Shown here one piece after another: positions 10,925 to 23,480 of a stretch of DNA of 64,000 bases (position 1 is its first letter; each line of letters opens with the position of its first letter). This DNA comes from Przewalskia tangutica (taxonomy: Eukaryota > Streptophyta > Magnoliopsida > Solanales > Solanaceae). The notes beneath the pieces are model-generated. The model saw only the letters and a list, made by a program, of their open reading frames with translations, was not told where the DNA came from and searched no databases. Location of the stretch: positions 92,089,093 through 92,153,092 of the forward strand of contig CM056724.1 of assembly GCA_029844215.1 (NCBI GenBank), in the 5' to 3' direction. A program made the position numbers and the translations under genes.

Positions 10925-11590
10925 ATGGATCAATCTGGATCATCAATGGTGAAAAACCATATTGAGAAACCCGAGAAATTCAAGGGTTCTGATTTCAAAC
11001 GCTGGCAACAAAAGATGTTATTTTATTTGACCACTCTCCATGTGGAAAATGTATTGACTGTTGAGGCTCATACGGCACTGCCGGAAGGAGAAGGGGAGAA
11101 TGCTCCTATTGATGCAGAGAGAGCCGAAAGGCTAAAGGCTATTGAGACTTGGTGGAGCCAAGAGTTTCTTTGCAAGAACTACATTCTCAATGCCTTGGAT
11201 GATACTCTCTATGATATATACTCTACGTTCGGATCAGCACGGGAGTTATGACAATCATTGGAGAACAAGTACAAATCTGAAGTTGTTTGTTCGAAGAAGT
11301 TCGTCATAGGCAAGTTTCTAAACTTCAAGATGAGCGATGCAAAGCCTGTTGTCAAGCAAGTGGAGGAACTCCAAGTCATTGTTCATGAATTAGAGGTTGA
11401 AGGTGTGTGCCTTAACCAAAATTTCCTTGTTGGTGCTACTATTGAAAAATTACCTCCTTCTTGGAAGGATTTTAAGGTTTATTTGAAGCATTTAACGGAT
11501 GAAATGAGTTTTGAGCAACTGATTCTGAAAATTCGTGTTGAAGAGGATAACCGGAAGAATGAAAGGGCTGATGTTGTTTCAGGAGCCTAA
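10925..11590 (+). pseudogene. C2 gag, N-terminal part
   Basis: The ATG at 10925 opens a frame reading MDQSGSSMVKNHIEKPEKF then KGSDFKRWQQKMLFYLTTL, the typical start of plant copia Gag (UBN2/DUF4219-like). A TGA at 11249-11251 falls where the family has Trp (ARELW before SLENKYK), consistent with TGG to TGA. The same frame continues to 11590 with LPPSWKDFKVYLKH and EQLILKIRVEEDNRKNE, a conserved Gag core, before a frameshift. Gag would form the virus-like particle. Confidence 0.9.
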
Positions 11591-12295
11591 TGCCAACATG
11601 GTAGAAGGAAATGCTTCCAAGGCCAAGTTTCAGAAAGGCAAATTTATTGGCGACAAGCCATCTTTTGCAACCGGGAGGATTGCACTCGCCCCACAAATTA
11701 CCAATGCATTCAAGAAATCACAACTAGAACTTTATTGGGTATGTGGCAAACCTGGGCACAGAGCAAAAGATTGTCGCCTTCGCAAGAGTCAAGGTGGTGG
11801 TGTTGGAGGTTCGAGTAATGTCAACCAATCCAACCGGGCTGAAACTAAAAACCAATTTATTGGGGTTGTGGCTGCTCAAGCAAATCTGGTTACAAATTCA
11901 ACCGATTGGTGGATGGACACGGGTGCTACAATGTATGTATGTTCAGAAAAGGACATGTTTTCATCTTACCAAGCCATCCAGAATGGAGAACCACTGTTCG
12001 TGGGAAATGCCGCTGCTGTGAAGGTAGAAGGGAAAGAGAAGGTGACGTTGAGGCTCACTTCCGGGAATGATCTTGTGCTCACAAATGTGTTGCACGTGCC
12101 TGAAATTTATAAAAATTTAATTTCTGGGCCTGTTCTTAGTAACAAGGGCTTCAAAATGGTATTTGAATCTGACAAATTTGTACTCACCAAAGATGGGGTG
12201 TATGTAGGTAAGGGTTACCTAAGTGAGGGGCTCTTCAAATTATCTATTGTACCTACTCAGGCAGTTGCCATTATTAATGAAAATGCAGGCACTAG
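11535..12295 (+). pseudogene. C2 gag zinc knuckle and aspartic protease
   Basis: This is the +1-shifted continuation of gag. The knuckle reads YWVCGKPGHRAKDC: the first Cys of CX2CX4HX4C is Tyr (TGT to TAT), so zinc binding should fail. Next comes the protease motif WWMDTGATMYVC with a normal DTGA catalytic triplet, then VEGKEKVTLRL, LTNVLHVPEIYKNLISG and the pre-integrase stretch. The real reading ends in NENAGTST at 12300. The open frame runs on to 12443, but that extra part is solo-LTR sequence, not protein. Confidence 0.9.
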
Positions 12296-12300
12296 CACTG
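12296..12300. repeat. TSD left of solo LTR (CACTG)
   Basis: CACTG matches 16251-16255. Removing 12301-16255 rejoins the C2 reading frame region from pre-integrase to integrase. Confidence 0.92.
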
Positions 12301-15182
12301 TGTTACACCCCGTAGTTCCAGGACATGTGTTTAAGAGAATGTATGTGAGAATATACGACTTTAAGTTTGATACGGAAGGAGGATTGCTTTTTCCTACGGA
12401 AAATGATTTCGAGCCTCGGGAAAGATTAATGTTTGTAAGTTGAGACTCGTAAAATTTATCGGAATTATGGAAATATCGGGAAACGAAGTATATGAACGAA
12501 TGGGAGGGAGACACGTGTCACCCCTACTTTAGGCTTGGACGAAATGGTCATTATAATTGGTCAAGTCTTGAACAAGCCAAGGCTTGACATTATTGACTTA
12601 GTCAACTTGCCAACTTGACATTAGTCTTGATACATCCAAGCCACACAATTGTTTTAATCTAGACCCTTCATTGTAGTATATATCCTATATTAGTAGCAAG
12701 ACATCCCACACTTAGAAAAAAATTGCAAGAACTTGAGTTCTTGGAAAGTTGCTCTCGGGTTTGAGCTAAAAGGGAAGAAGAATTTTTTTGTTTGTGGTTC
12801 ATTATTCACAAGACTTTAACCCAAGGTTCCTAGGGGTATTGTAAGGATATCTCAATAGAAAGATCCCGGAAAACGACGTTTTTACGTTAGTCGCAAGGCG
12901 AAACCCTAAGGTGTTCTTCAACTTTGAAGATGGAACTTGAAGAGGAGTTCTTCATGAGCTTCTAAGGAGTGCTTGGAGCGGATTGGAACACAAGAAGAGG
13001 AGCTAAAAGTTGCTAAGGATCGACTTTTACGCTTTGACATTATTAGGGCTTATTGAGGTAAAATCTTCATCTTCTTAATGTAATTGAAGATTACATGTTA
13101 TAGTAGTTAAGAAATGAGCATGTGGTATATAGAATGAAGTTTGGAAAGATTTGGATCATGTCGACATGTTAAAATCCGAAAATGGACAAGTTAGCCATTA
13201 ATGTTGTAATTAATTTGGACGGTAGTTATAATCGTCGCATGTTAAGGAAGAAAGAATTTATAGTTGATGTAATTGTTATTATGTATATAACATGTTGGAA
13301 TAACAACTTGGATTGAAAAAGGAATTGAAAGGAAATTGATAATTGTTGTGACATTGTAGCCGAATATGGCTTGGAATTATCGACGCTTTTATATTGATTG
13401 TGGGGCAGAATTTTACACGTCCTATTAGGCGTGTAATCCCCTTTGTATTTTCTGAATTGTTGGGCCTTAAATGTGGCGTTTGGTTATTGATTTTCGGGCC
13501 TTGAAAAAGGTGGAAAAGTACGTAGAAACAAATGAAGTGATGTCCGATTTTCCATAGAATTTGGTGACTTTACACTTAGAATATTCTACGTTTGAAGATA
13601 GAGGTTAATGGACGTATTATGGCCATTATAGCTTGAAGTACTACGTATAGCGTATTCTACTTAAAGGATGGAATAACTATCAAGGTTAAAGTACTTTGGA
13701 GCATTTTGCTACTTGTCGATAATCGTCGCGAGGTATGTGAACCTCTTCCTTCTTTTGACATGATTCTATGTATGGAATATACATGTGGTGCTATTCATGA
13801 TTCCTTCTACTCTTATAAGTTAAGAGGTATGTATGTTGATTTACTCTATGTAAAGGTTACGTCTAAATTATCCTAAGTTCTTACCAAGTCATATGTGGGA
13901 TGTTGGTAAAAGTCGTTAGGAAGTATTTGGAGTCAAGTTGACTTTGCTAAGTTACTGCACGAATGAGAATAAGTATCGAACAAGCCATTGCAGCGTTAAT
14001 AAAAGAAAATGTATCGGCAATCAATTAATTTAAAATGAGTAGAATTCTCCATCTGCATAGAAGCTAAGATAAGACAAAATTGTATTACATTTTCTAGATC
14101 ATGGCTGCTTGAATAAGATCGTTATAAACAAGTATAACGTATTCACAACGCATGTTACATAATTTAAAAGAGTTTACGTTATGAAGTTTTAAGACTATGA
14201 ACCTTAAATTCTTAAAAGGTTAAGAGACTTTATTTTCAAGTTATGAGACTTGATTCTTAAAGGAAGGAATAACTTGATTTAAAAGTATAGAATACTTGAT
14301 TTGGGAAACGCATATGTAACTTGATTTCTTAAAGATAAGGGACTTGATATTCTAAGTTAAAGAGACTTGATATTCTAAGTTAAGAAACTTGGTTTCTAAA
14401 GTTAAGAGGCTTGAAGTATTTTGAAAGCTATGTAACTTGATTTGAAAGTATAAGTCTCTTGGTTATAAAAGGAATGAATTTGTCTAAGACATAAAGAGTT
14501 ATAACGGCTTTATGGGAAGTTGGGTATAACAACTTTATGGAAGGTTAAAAGAATGAGTTTTCTCTAGTAATGTAAACAAAGAGATGACTTGAAATAAAGA
14601 AGGGCAATTTGATTTAAAGACATCAATTGCTTAAATATTTTTAAAGTGAAAGTCACTTGGTTTAGAAGCCTAAAAATGTATTTCTAAAAGTAAAGTGACT
14701 TGTTTTGAAGTGTAGACAAGCCTTGATACTACGGGTGTTAGTATCATGGGGGGTTATACGAGAAAGAGTCATCTTTGAAAGGATAAAGGTACGTAGTACT
14801 TTGGGTTAAATTCCCGGATTCTATAGTGACATATTAGTGCCTTAAGTAAACTAAAATGAGAGTGTATATAAATAAGGTTAATAAGAAGTTAGGGGATTTC
14901 TTAACTTGCTTATGATATGTATGGTAAGCCGGTAGTGCTTATGTTATGCATGATAAGCTGGTAGTGCTTATGTTATGTATGATAAGTCGGTAGTTCTTAT
15001 GTTATGTATGATAAGCTGGTAGTGCTTATGTTATGTATGATAGCCGGTTGAGCTAGGTTATGTAATTCTTACGGGGTATACCCCCGGGCTACTACTTATT
15101 CCATGGATTTGCTACCCATGATGCGAGTGCGGCGTTTGTACTCACTGCGGGCCTACCGGGCCCATGCGAGTGAAATAGTCCT

Positions 15183-15320
15183 ATGCGGGTGAAATAGTCT
15201 CATGCGAGGCGGATGACCTCATTGCGGGTCCACAGGACCTATGCGGGTGAAATAGTCTCATGCGAGGCGGATGACCTCATTGGGGGTCCACATGATCTAT
15301 GCGGGTGAAATAGTCCCAGG
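15183..15320. repeat. 58-bp minisatellite in solo LTR
   Basis: ATGCGGGTGAAATAG begins at 15183, 15241 and 15299, giving a 58-bp period. Units include GGCGGATGACCTCATTG. It is homologous to the G1 block at 5035-5195. Confidence 0.92.
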
Positions 15321-15390
15321 AGTAGGATTGCCGAATGATACTATGGGCAGGTGGCCCTAAGTTGATCATAAGCTTCCTATTTTTATGTAG

Positions 15391-15561
15391 TATACCTTTA
15401 TGGGCAGACTTATGTGACTTTATCGCGTCCCAGATTGGGCCGGGCAGTATACCTTTATGGGCAGACTTATGTGACCTTATCGCGTCCCAGATTGGGCCGG
15501 GCAATATACCTTTATGGGCAGACTTATGTGACTTTATCGCGTCCCAGATTGGAAGTATAGG
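15391..15561. repeat. 57-bp minisatellite in solo LTR
   Basis: TATACCTTTATGGGCAGAC begins at 15391, 15448 and 15505: three units of 57 bp containing CGCGTCCCAGATTGGGCC. The multiple-of-three length creates a fake repetitive open frame. Related CGCGTCCC...GGGCCGGGCAG units occur in the GB LTRs. Confidence 0.93.
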
Positions 15562-16255
15562 CGTCCCTCCATAAAGGGCTGGATTATGTTATGAAAGATA
15601 AGTAAGTTATATGGTTATGAACTTGATGATTTTTCCTAAGTATGTACGTAAGAATTTGACTATAACTCTTATTGAAAAAAAATGGGAAAAAATAATGATG
15701 TACGATTAAGTTCATGAGTTGTAATGACATGGTAGGATCTGGTATTTACTTTTTATACTTGCCCCTATCATTCTTTTGTACAGTTATGATCTGATTACTG
15801 TACCTTATTTTCCGTTCCATATTCGGTACACGTGTCTTGACCCCTTGAGTGCGTTAAATGTCATGAAGTTTAGGTCTGTGATTGTGGATCCGCGAGCTTA
15901 GGATCCTGGTTCAGCATTTTGAGATGGCTCCAATGTTCCGGAGCTTGTCATTATGACTAGGTATATTCAGGGGTACGGCGGGGCCTTGTCCCGTCATAGT
16001 ATTTGTCCAAAATCTTAGAGGTCTGTAGTCATATCTTGTGGATTGGGTTGTGTAAAGAAAAAAAAGGATGTAACTGCTTTTGGCTGTATATGTATATATA
16101 TGTCCAGGGAGGTAGCCTTATCAGCTAACCTGTTGTTTATGTCTTGTTGAATTAATTTATAAGTTTGATGTTCCGCTGATTATCTCTGATGTATACCTGT
16201 AAGGGTGCCCAGGTAGGGCACCAGTCGCGGCCCGGGGTCGGGTCGTGACACACTG

Positions 16256-17280
16256 CTTCTATGTATATAGTTGATTCCCCTTCTTTATGACATTCAAGAT
16301 TAGGTCATGTTAATTAGCGCTCTTTTCAAAGAATGATAAAGTTAGGCATGTTTCCAAAATGCTCAATGAACAAAATGACTAAGTGTGGAGTTTGCATAGA
16401 ATTAAAATATGCAAGTCATCCTCATAAATCTGTTGTAAAATCAAATGAAGTACTTGGTTTAATTCATAGTGATTTGTGTGATTACCAAGTAACTCCATCG
16501 CGTGGAGGAAAGAATTATTATATATCATTCATAGATGATTGCAGTAAATTTTGTTATGTATACTTAATACATACCAAAGATGAGGTTTTGAACATATTTA
16601 AAATATACAAAGCAGAAGTGGAAAACTAACTTGACAAAAGAATTACGATTCTAAGGTCAGACAGATGTGGTGAATATAAATCGCATGAGTTCAAAGAATT
16701 ATGTTCTACTTAGTATAGTTCATCAAACCACTGCGTCATATACTCCTAAACAAAATGGAGTTGTCAAACGTAAGAATAGAACATTGAAAAATATGATAAA
16801 TTCAATGTTGATTAGTTCGGGGCACCCCTTAGTCTATGGGGTGAGGCCTTAATTACTGCAAATATGATATTGAACAAAATTCCTCAAAAGAAAAATGATC
16901 AATCTCCCTATGAGTTATGGAAAGGGAGATTACCTACTTTCAAAATGATGAAAATATGGGGTTGCCTATCGAAAGTTCAAGTTCTTTTACCAAAGAGAAC
17001 TAAACTTGGACAAAAAACTGCGGACTGCATATATATTGGTCATGTCAATAATAGCGCATCATATAAGTTTTTGGTGTATCACTCCGAGGTTGAAAGACTT
17101 CACAAGAACACACTTATGGAATCTGCGGAAGCAGAATTTTTTGAGGATATTTTTCCTTACATAGACAAGGATAAAAATGTTCCTAATAATAAGAAGAGGA
17201 CACTGCTTCAAGATGAATCATACCAAGACACTCAGAATGATGAAAATCTTACTTCCTTTGTTAAAAAAAAAATCTAAGGA
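16256..17280 (+). pseudogene. C2 integrase
   Basis: The gene resumes after the solo LTR with the zinc-binding end of the pre-integrase (WHSRLGHV). The core follows: first Asp in LIHSDLCDY, second Asp in YYISFIDDCSKFCYVYL. The third catalytic residue, Glu in the family block NGVxERKNRTL, is Lys here (NGVVKRKNRTL near 16770), so strand transfer would be abolished. There is a stop at 16627-16629 (CAA to TAA) and a frameshift near 16670. The C-terminal block PYELWKGRLPTFKMMKIWGC (16897 onward) and the tail to 17277 are in yet another frame. Confidence 0.92.
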
Positions 17281-17450
17281 GAAGTAAACGTGGAAAAGTT
17301 GCCAAAGATTTTGGACCGGACTTTATGACATTTTCCGTTGAAGGAGAACCTCAAACATATAGGGCTGATATGGAATCATCCGAAACACCTTATTAGAAGG
17401 AGACTATCCAAAGTGAGGTATAATCCATTGTACAAAATAATACATGAAAA

Positions 17451-18148
17451 TTGGTTGATCTCCCTCCGGGACAAAAACCAATAGGCCATAAATGGATTTT
17501 TAAACGGAAACTAAGGCATGATGGTACTATAGAAAAATACAAAGCTCGTATAGTAGCCAAAGGGTTTAGACAAAAAGAAGGTGTAGATTTTTTTGATACC
17601 TACTCACCAGTATCTAGAATTACATCTATAAGGACGTTAATTGCTATAGCAACGATTCACAATTTGGAAATACACCAAATGGATGTGAAAACTGCATTCT
17701 TGAATGGTGAACTAGATGAAGAAATTTACATGGAACAACACGAAGGGTTTGTTGTTAAAGGTCAAGAGAAGAAAGTATGTAAATTGATTAAGTCTTTATA
17801 TGGACTTAAATAGGCTCCGAAACAGTGGCATGAAAAGTTTGATAATACATTATTATCAAATGATTTTCAAATAAATGAATGTGACAAATGTGTCTACATT
17901 AAGGAGTGTAATAATGCATATGTCATTATATGCTTGTATGTGGATGATATGCTAATTATGGGAACAAGTAAGGATGTAATTAACCAAACTAAGAAGATGT
18001 TGCATGCCACTTTCGATATAAAAGATATGGGAATAACGGATGTCATTTTTGGTATTAGAATTTAAAGGAATTATGAGGGTTATATATTAACTCAATCCCA
18101 TTATGTTGAGAAGGTCCTTAGAAAATTTGACACTATGATGATAGACCG
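17451..18148 (+). pseudogene. C2 reverse transcriptase
   Basis: Classic copia RT blocks appear in order: GHKWIFKRKLRHDGTIEKYK, ARIVAKGFRQKEGVDF, TYSPVSRITSIRTLIAIA, HQMDVKTAFLNGELDEEIYM and the active site CLYVDDMLIMG (YVDD at 17937-17948, both Asp intact). A TAG at 17811-17813 replaces the usual Gln of SLYGLKQAPKQW (CAG to TAG). A second stop follows at 18063-18065. The segment continues into the RNase H gene after a small frameshift near 18147. Confidence 0.93.
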
Positions 18149-18886
18149 GTGGTTACGTCATTTGATCCCGCTTGTCACCTTAAGAAGAATGAAGGTGAAC
18201 GTGTGTCTCAATTGGAGTACCCACAAGTTCTTGAAAGCTTGATGTACATAATGAATTGTACGAGACCGGATTTAGCATATACAGTGAGTCGACTTAGTCG
18301 ATACTCACACAATCCTGGAAATGATCATTGGGTTTCACTAATAAGGGCACTACGATATCTAAAGTATACAATGAACTATGAGTTGCATTATACAAAATAT
18401 CCTCCCGTGTTAGAAGGATATTGTGATGCTAATTGGATTTCCAACCATTCAGAAAGTAAGTCCACAAGTGGTTATGTATTTACACTTGGTGGAGCGTCGG
18501 TATCTTGGAAATCATCAGAGCAAACGGTGAATACGCGATCAACTATAGAAGCAGAGTTTGTAGCCTTGGATAAAGCTGTCGAAGAGGCAAAATGGCTCAG
18601 AAACTTCCTAGAAGGTATTTCGTTGTGGAAAAGGCATGTGACAGCCATTTGCATATATTTTGATAGTATGGCTGCCCTGATGAGGGCAAATAATCAAATA
18701 TACAATGGCAAATCGAGGCATATAAGTCGACTTCATAATACAATATAAAGCTTGCTGAAGAATGAAATTATATCCATTGATTATGTAAAGGCAAAGGACA
18801 ATATAGCGGATCCTTTGACAAAAGGCCTTACAAAAGAGCAAGTTGTATTTACATCGAGGAGAATGGGCTTAAAGCCAATACAATGA
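18149..18886 (+). pseudogene. C2 RNase H and pol terminus
   Basis: The frame shows LMYIMNCTRPDLAYTVSRLS, then RNase H: EGYCDANW (Asp), TRSTIEAEFVAL (Glu), IYFDSMAAL (Asp), and SRHIS. A TAA at 18746-18748 interrupts shortly after RHIS. Downstream the same frame goes on through IDYVKAKDNIADPLTKGL to the natural-looking stop TGA at 18884-18886. This is the normal end of copia Pol. Confidence 0.92.
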
Positions 18887-19463
18887 GTCGTTAACTGGCG
18901 GAAACCTAACCTATCGTAATTGGAGATCCCATGGTTTAAGTTCAATAGGAAAACTAGTTGGGGAAGACACATATGTTCATTCATATGGTGTACTAAGTGT
19001 GTTAATCCGTTGATGGATAAGGGATGAATATTATTCTTAATAATACTCAAAAGCCTTTATGGTGGATAGTACAGACTATTCTTGTTTGGTATTACCTATG
19101 TGAGATTGATGTGGGGTCGCATCTGGGAGAACCGATATGGCTACATTCTCTAGAAATTTTCATGAAGAATGAGTTGTTCACGACCGAAATGAACACAACC
19201 GTAAGAATTAAAATATGTTGATATGATATGTGTGATACTTATTATCTTGGTTTACTACAAAACGTGAATATTTCAAGACATACATTCACTATTTCACAAG
19301 TAGACCCGATATGTATTCACTACGAACGGTTCAAGTCCAAAAGACACCATTTTTGATGCATTTCATATCGCGTTTTATAGAAATAACGATAAGTTCCTCT
19401 TTATCTTATTTTCTATCCACATGCGGGGTATTGTGAGATGCGTGAATAGAAAATGTGGGGTAT
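18887..19463 (+). other. C2 3' untranslated region with polypurine tract
   Basis: This is non-coding sequence between pol and the 3' LTR. The purine-rich tract AAATGTGGGGTAT (19451-19463) abuts the LTR start and would prime plus-strand DNA. The GTTCAATAGGAAAACTAG-type segment (18940-18957) resembles the equivalent region of the C1-related elements. Confidence 0.8.
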
Positions 19464-20031
19464 TGTTGGAACTTGTAGAAGAAGAAGAGTAAAGTGATCA
19501 AAAGTGGCCTCGAATTTTCTGCCGAAGCGCCGCGGCGCCTCTCATCCAGTGAGCAAAAATTGTTTACCGTCGAAAGGTCCGCGACGCCTGATTGGCAGTG
19601 AGCTACTGGAACCAGGAAAAATGAATTAGGGCCGCTGCGCTGAGGGCAAGATCCGCGGCGCTTCGCAACGGTAATTTTTCAGAAATTCCAAAAGTTGTCA
19701 CTGTTCATAAAAAGTCACAACCTTTGGATGAAAGGTCACTTCTGGTCGAATTTCATGCTATATAAAGCATGTTGATCACTTGTTTGAAGACAAACAATAC
19801 TCAATACATTACAATCTATCATTAAATACAATTAATGAGCTAAGACTATTGCTCATTCTTCATCTTCTTCCTCAAAAGACAATTTTTGGAAAACACACAT
19901 AAAATAAATTCAGCAGGGATCAAGTTCTCGTGCAAGAACCTGAACCAGATAGTTGTATCCTCAAGATAGACGTATGTGAAACTACAGCACGAGTGGGGGT
20001 GAATTTCTATCTTAGGTCACTGCATTGCAAG
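19464..20031 (+). repeat. C2 3' LTR, first part
   Basis: It begins TGTTGGAACTTGTAGAAG and matches the 5' LTR through 20030, where gypsy element GB interrupts it. It keeps the better-preserved GC module: GCGCCGCGGCGC at 19527-19538, with related blocks at 19580-19590, 19628-19640 and 19651-19662. TATATAAA lies at 19759-19766. The last five bases GCAAG (20027-20031) are GB's degenerate TSD. Confidence 0.93.
19520..19665 (+). promoter_or_regulatory. GC-rich palindrome module in C2 LTR
   Basis: Four GC blocks spaced by ~30-60 bp of AT-rich DNA include a perfect GCGCCGCGGCGC. All lie in U3, about 100-240 bp upstream of the TATA box. The core CCGCGG fits the CGCG-box consensus (V-CGCG-B) known for CAMTA transcription factors; that link is an inference. 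Confidence 0.55.
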
Positions 20032-22152
20032 TGTTACACCTCGTAAGTTTAAGGCGATAATTAAGAACGTCATTAAGGAAGTAAGATTCGAATATTGGAT
20101 ATAAAGTATGTTTATATATGCTAATCCGGAAGTTAGTATACGAAGGATGTGATTCTGGAGAAATTTTTGGTTACGAGCGTGACGATGGAAATTGAAAATG
20201 AGAGTTATATATATTCCTGTTATAGATTAGTAACGTATTATATAAGTTATGACGACGAGGATACGAAACCTTATGAAATTTTCGGAAATTAGAAAAAGTG
20301 GGATATAAGCTTTAATTATTACTTGAGTGGTTAATTAAGTACACAATTAACAGAATTGGACCAAAGTGTAATTAAATTTTCAGATTTTAATTTAAACCCC
20401 TTCACATTCTCACCCTAGAAAATTCAGATTTTCTCTAACACTCCCTCACCCTCTTCTCCCTCCCTCTTGATCGAAAATCCTCTCCCCCATAGCCAAGAAT
20501 GGAAGCTTTTTGTTCCTACTTTCTAGCCTAAATTCTTCTACAAATTACAAGCTAAAGGAACACCCAAAAATAGTGGCAAGAACGCAGCCACTAGACGAGA
20601 AAACTGCCCAAGAAAATTCCAATTTTAAGAAGAATTTTTGGAAGAAAAACGTGTAAGGAATGATGGATTAAAATAGTGGAACACATGTATGTCGTTTTGG
20701 AGTTGAAGAAATGTTGAAATGGTGAAAAATCTGGGCAGTGAATACTGAGACTTAGGGGAATGTTTTTGGCACAATTTAAGGTAACAAATTTTTCTTCTTA
20801 TGGTATAATTGAAGTTGTATGTTGTTGTAGTTTGAGGAATGAACTTGTCTTAAGAGAAACTTGGAATTAAGGCAATGCATGTGATTATTTTTGGGTAGTT
20901 ACCGATTTGTGGGACTGTTTTGTGTCCATTGGATTCGATTGTTGTATTGTCATTATTATCACTAATTGCATGTTGAAAATTGGAAGAAAACCTTGATGTT
21001 AAAGTTATAATTGGTTATATGGAAGTGTTGAAACATGAATTGGACTTTAAGGAATTAGAAGAAGAGTTTTGGGCATTGTTGGCCGAGACTTGTAGGAAAT
21101 TGTTGGACATCGTTGTGTTGTATTTTAGGGGCTGTTTTATTGATGTTATAATACTGGAATTATAAACTATGTATATGTATATACCTTGGTGTAATTGTGT
21201 ATATATGTCCTAAAGGAATTAAGGTATAAAAGGTGTAGAAAAGCTTCACATTTCACTCTCGTTATTGTTAAAGTGTGGGCTATTTTAATGGGCTGTTTAA
21301 ACATGATTAGAGAAGTTGGATTAACATGATAAATAGGTGTATTAATCACCTTGGTTGCTGTTTTGGTTATAATCCATGAATGAAAGGAGAAAGAATGTAT
21401 AATAGTGATATATGTCGAGTATATGGAACTATTTTAGTATACCCTTGATTTGTGACTTGTTAATTGGTATTGTTGGCAGTTGTTGGAAGTTGTGGAAGCG
21501 TGTATAAATAGGGGAAATGCTGCCCAAATTTCTATAGAAAAGAAAGTCGTCATTCGATATAACTTACGCTAGAAATCATAGAAGTTAATAGACATGTTAC
21601 TATTGTTATAGGTTAAAGTACTAGACGAGACGTATTCAAATATTGAGTTGGTTAGTTCGACTAAAAGGTATGTGAAACTCTTCCTTCATTCTAAAAGGTA
21701 TGTGAAACTCTTCCTTCATTCTTTTTGGCATGATTTAATGAACGTACGGCGGACGTACATGATTCTACACAGTTTAATTCATAAAGATATGTGTTATGAG
21801 AAATGTCTTTGACCTTCTAGTAAGAAGTTTATTTAATGATTTTATTGAGTTTCCAAATGATGTTTTAAAATGAATCATGATATGATAAGTGCCCTGAGTT
21901 TCCAAAGGATGTTTAAATTGATACATGATATGATAAGTGCCTTGATTTTCCAAAGGAGGATTTAAATTGATTCATGATATGATAGTGCCTTTTATCTATT
22001 CCATTGAGAGACAAGTGATGATTTGATATGTATAAAGCTACTCATGATATTCTATTCGTGCTAATGTGGTTATATCATTTCACCACGTCCCGGGCCGAGC
22101 AGATACGCGCGTAGATTTCTTATCAGATTTTACCGTGTCCCAGAATGGTCCG
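20032..22152 (+). repeat. GB LTR 1, first part
   Basis: It starts TGTTACACCTCGTAAG and matches 30936 onward and 54095 onward. A 29-bp tandem duplication around 21665-21722 (GGTATGTGAAACTCTTCC twice) is specific to this copy. It stops at the TSD GTCCG of the inserted reverse solo LTR. Confidence 0.93.
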
Positions 22153-22899
22153 TGTCACGACCCAACACTGGGCCCGCGACTGGTGCCCTACCTGGGCACC
22201 CTTACAGGTATACATCAGACAAAATCAGCGGAACATACATGAAACTTACAAAATAAAACAACAGAAGTAAAACAACAGGTTAGCCGATAGGGCTACCTTC
22301 CTGGACATACATATATACAACCGAAGCAGTTGCCTCCTTTCCTTTACAAACTGACCTACAATATGTGACTACAGACCTCTAAGAGTTTTAACATAACAAT
22401 TGTGGCGGGACAGGGCCCCGCCATACCCCTGAATATACATGAATCTACAACCTCAGGGGAAACCGTACCAAGAGATAAGCCTCCGGAGCAAATGAAGCTT
22501 TTTCCCAAAACTGAACCGAGATCCTAAGAGCAAGGATCACCAACCTGGGTACCTAAAACCTGCGGGTATGAACGCAGCCCCGAAGAAGTCGATCACAACA
22601 GTACGAATATGGAACAAAAATAAAAATCTGATGTGATCATAATCGTACAAAAAGAATGACATGGCAAGTATAAAAGAAGTACATACCAGATCCTGCCGTG
22701 TCATTACCACTTATGAACTTAATCATACCTTATTATCTTTTCCCATTTTCAATAAAGGTTATAGTCACTTTCTTACGTACATGATTAGGAAAAATCATTA
22801 AGTTCATTACCATATAACTTACTTATCTTCCATAAAATAATCCGACCCTTTATGGAGGGACGCATATACTACCCGGCCCAATCTGAGACGCGATCAAGT

Positions 22900-23019
22900 C
22901 ACACTAATATCAAAGCGTTCCCGTGGAATCCCCCATCACTGCCGACAACTATAAGTGTAGAATATAACCATGTGACGCGCCCGTGGCATCCCACCTCACT
23001 GTCGGCGTACACATACACA

Positions 23020-23066
<47 letters not shown>

Positions 23067-23480
23067 TAACGCGACGCATGCCCGTAATCCTCATCGTATA
23101 AGCATGGCCATAACGTGCCTCGGCGTCATCCTCATCGTAGGTCAGGTCTTCGTGGGAGCTAGCCCGTGGAGTAAAATATAACATGGTCGCATGCCGGAAT
23201 CCTCATCGTATAAGCGTGGCCATGGATTAATAAAACGCGGGCATCTAACCGCATCCGGCTGCGTGCCTCGGCATCCTCATCGTATAAGCATGGCCAAGAT
23301 CAATCACAATGGAAGCATACCGTGGAATCCCCGTCGCTGCGACGCGTCGATAAAATGTCCGGGCATCTAACCCGCATCCTGGTCACATGCCCCGGAATCC
23401 GCCATCGTATAAGCATGTCCAAGGATCAATTATAATGGAGGCATACCCGTGGAATCCCACATCACTGTCGGTACGTCCAA
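22900..23480 (-). repeat. minisatellite block in reverse solo LTR
   Basis: Imperfect units alternate between CCGTGGAATCCCNNNTCACTG-like and GGAATCCTCATCGTATAAGC-like sequence, the latter about four times (around 23085, 23195, 23270, 23395). It is placed ~0.7-1.3 kb from the LTR 3' end, equivalent to the blocks in other gypsy LTRs. Confidence 0.85.
23022..23062. repeat. (AT)n microsatellite
   Basis: About 20 uninterrupted AT dinucleotides lie within the minisatellite block. Confidence 0.97.

Larger units (their letters stand above)
12301..16250 (+). repeat. solo gypsy LTR in C2 pol (3950 bp)
   Basis: It starts TGTTACACCCCGTAGTT and ends GGTCGGGTCGTGACA. CACTG occurs immediately before (12296-12300) and after (16251-16255), a perfect 5-bp TSD. 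No gag or pol is present between the ends, so LTR-LTR recombination has removed the body. It belongs to the same LTR family as 22153-26081. A G-box palindrome (ACACGTGT, 12511-12518) and two minisatellites (15183-15320, 15391-15561) lie within it. Confidence 0.94.

Noticed and set aside
12301..12443. C-terminal extension of the C2 gag-protease ORF
   Set aside because: The codons after 12300 are solo-LTR sequence read by chance; the TSD marks the junction.
15335..15574. Small repetitive protein (IPLWADLCD repeats)
   Set aside because: It is a translation of the 57-bp minisatellite. The open frame comes from a period divisible by three inside a solo LTR.
21167..21349. Conserved 60-codon minus-strand ORF, also at 32064-32246 and 55232-55414
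   Set aside because: Conservation across three places simply reflects the three GB LTR copies. There is no other sign of coding.
22852..23181. 109-codon ORF with a Tyr-Ile run
   Set aside because: The run is the (AT)n tract, the frame lies in an LTR on the opposite strand to the element, and the rest is minisatellite.
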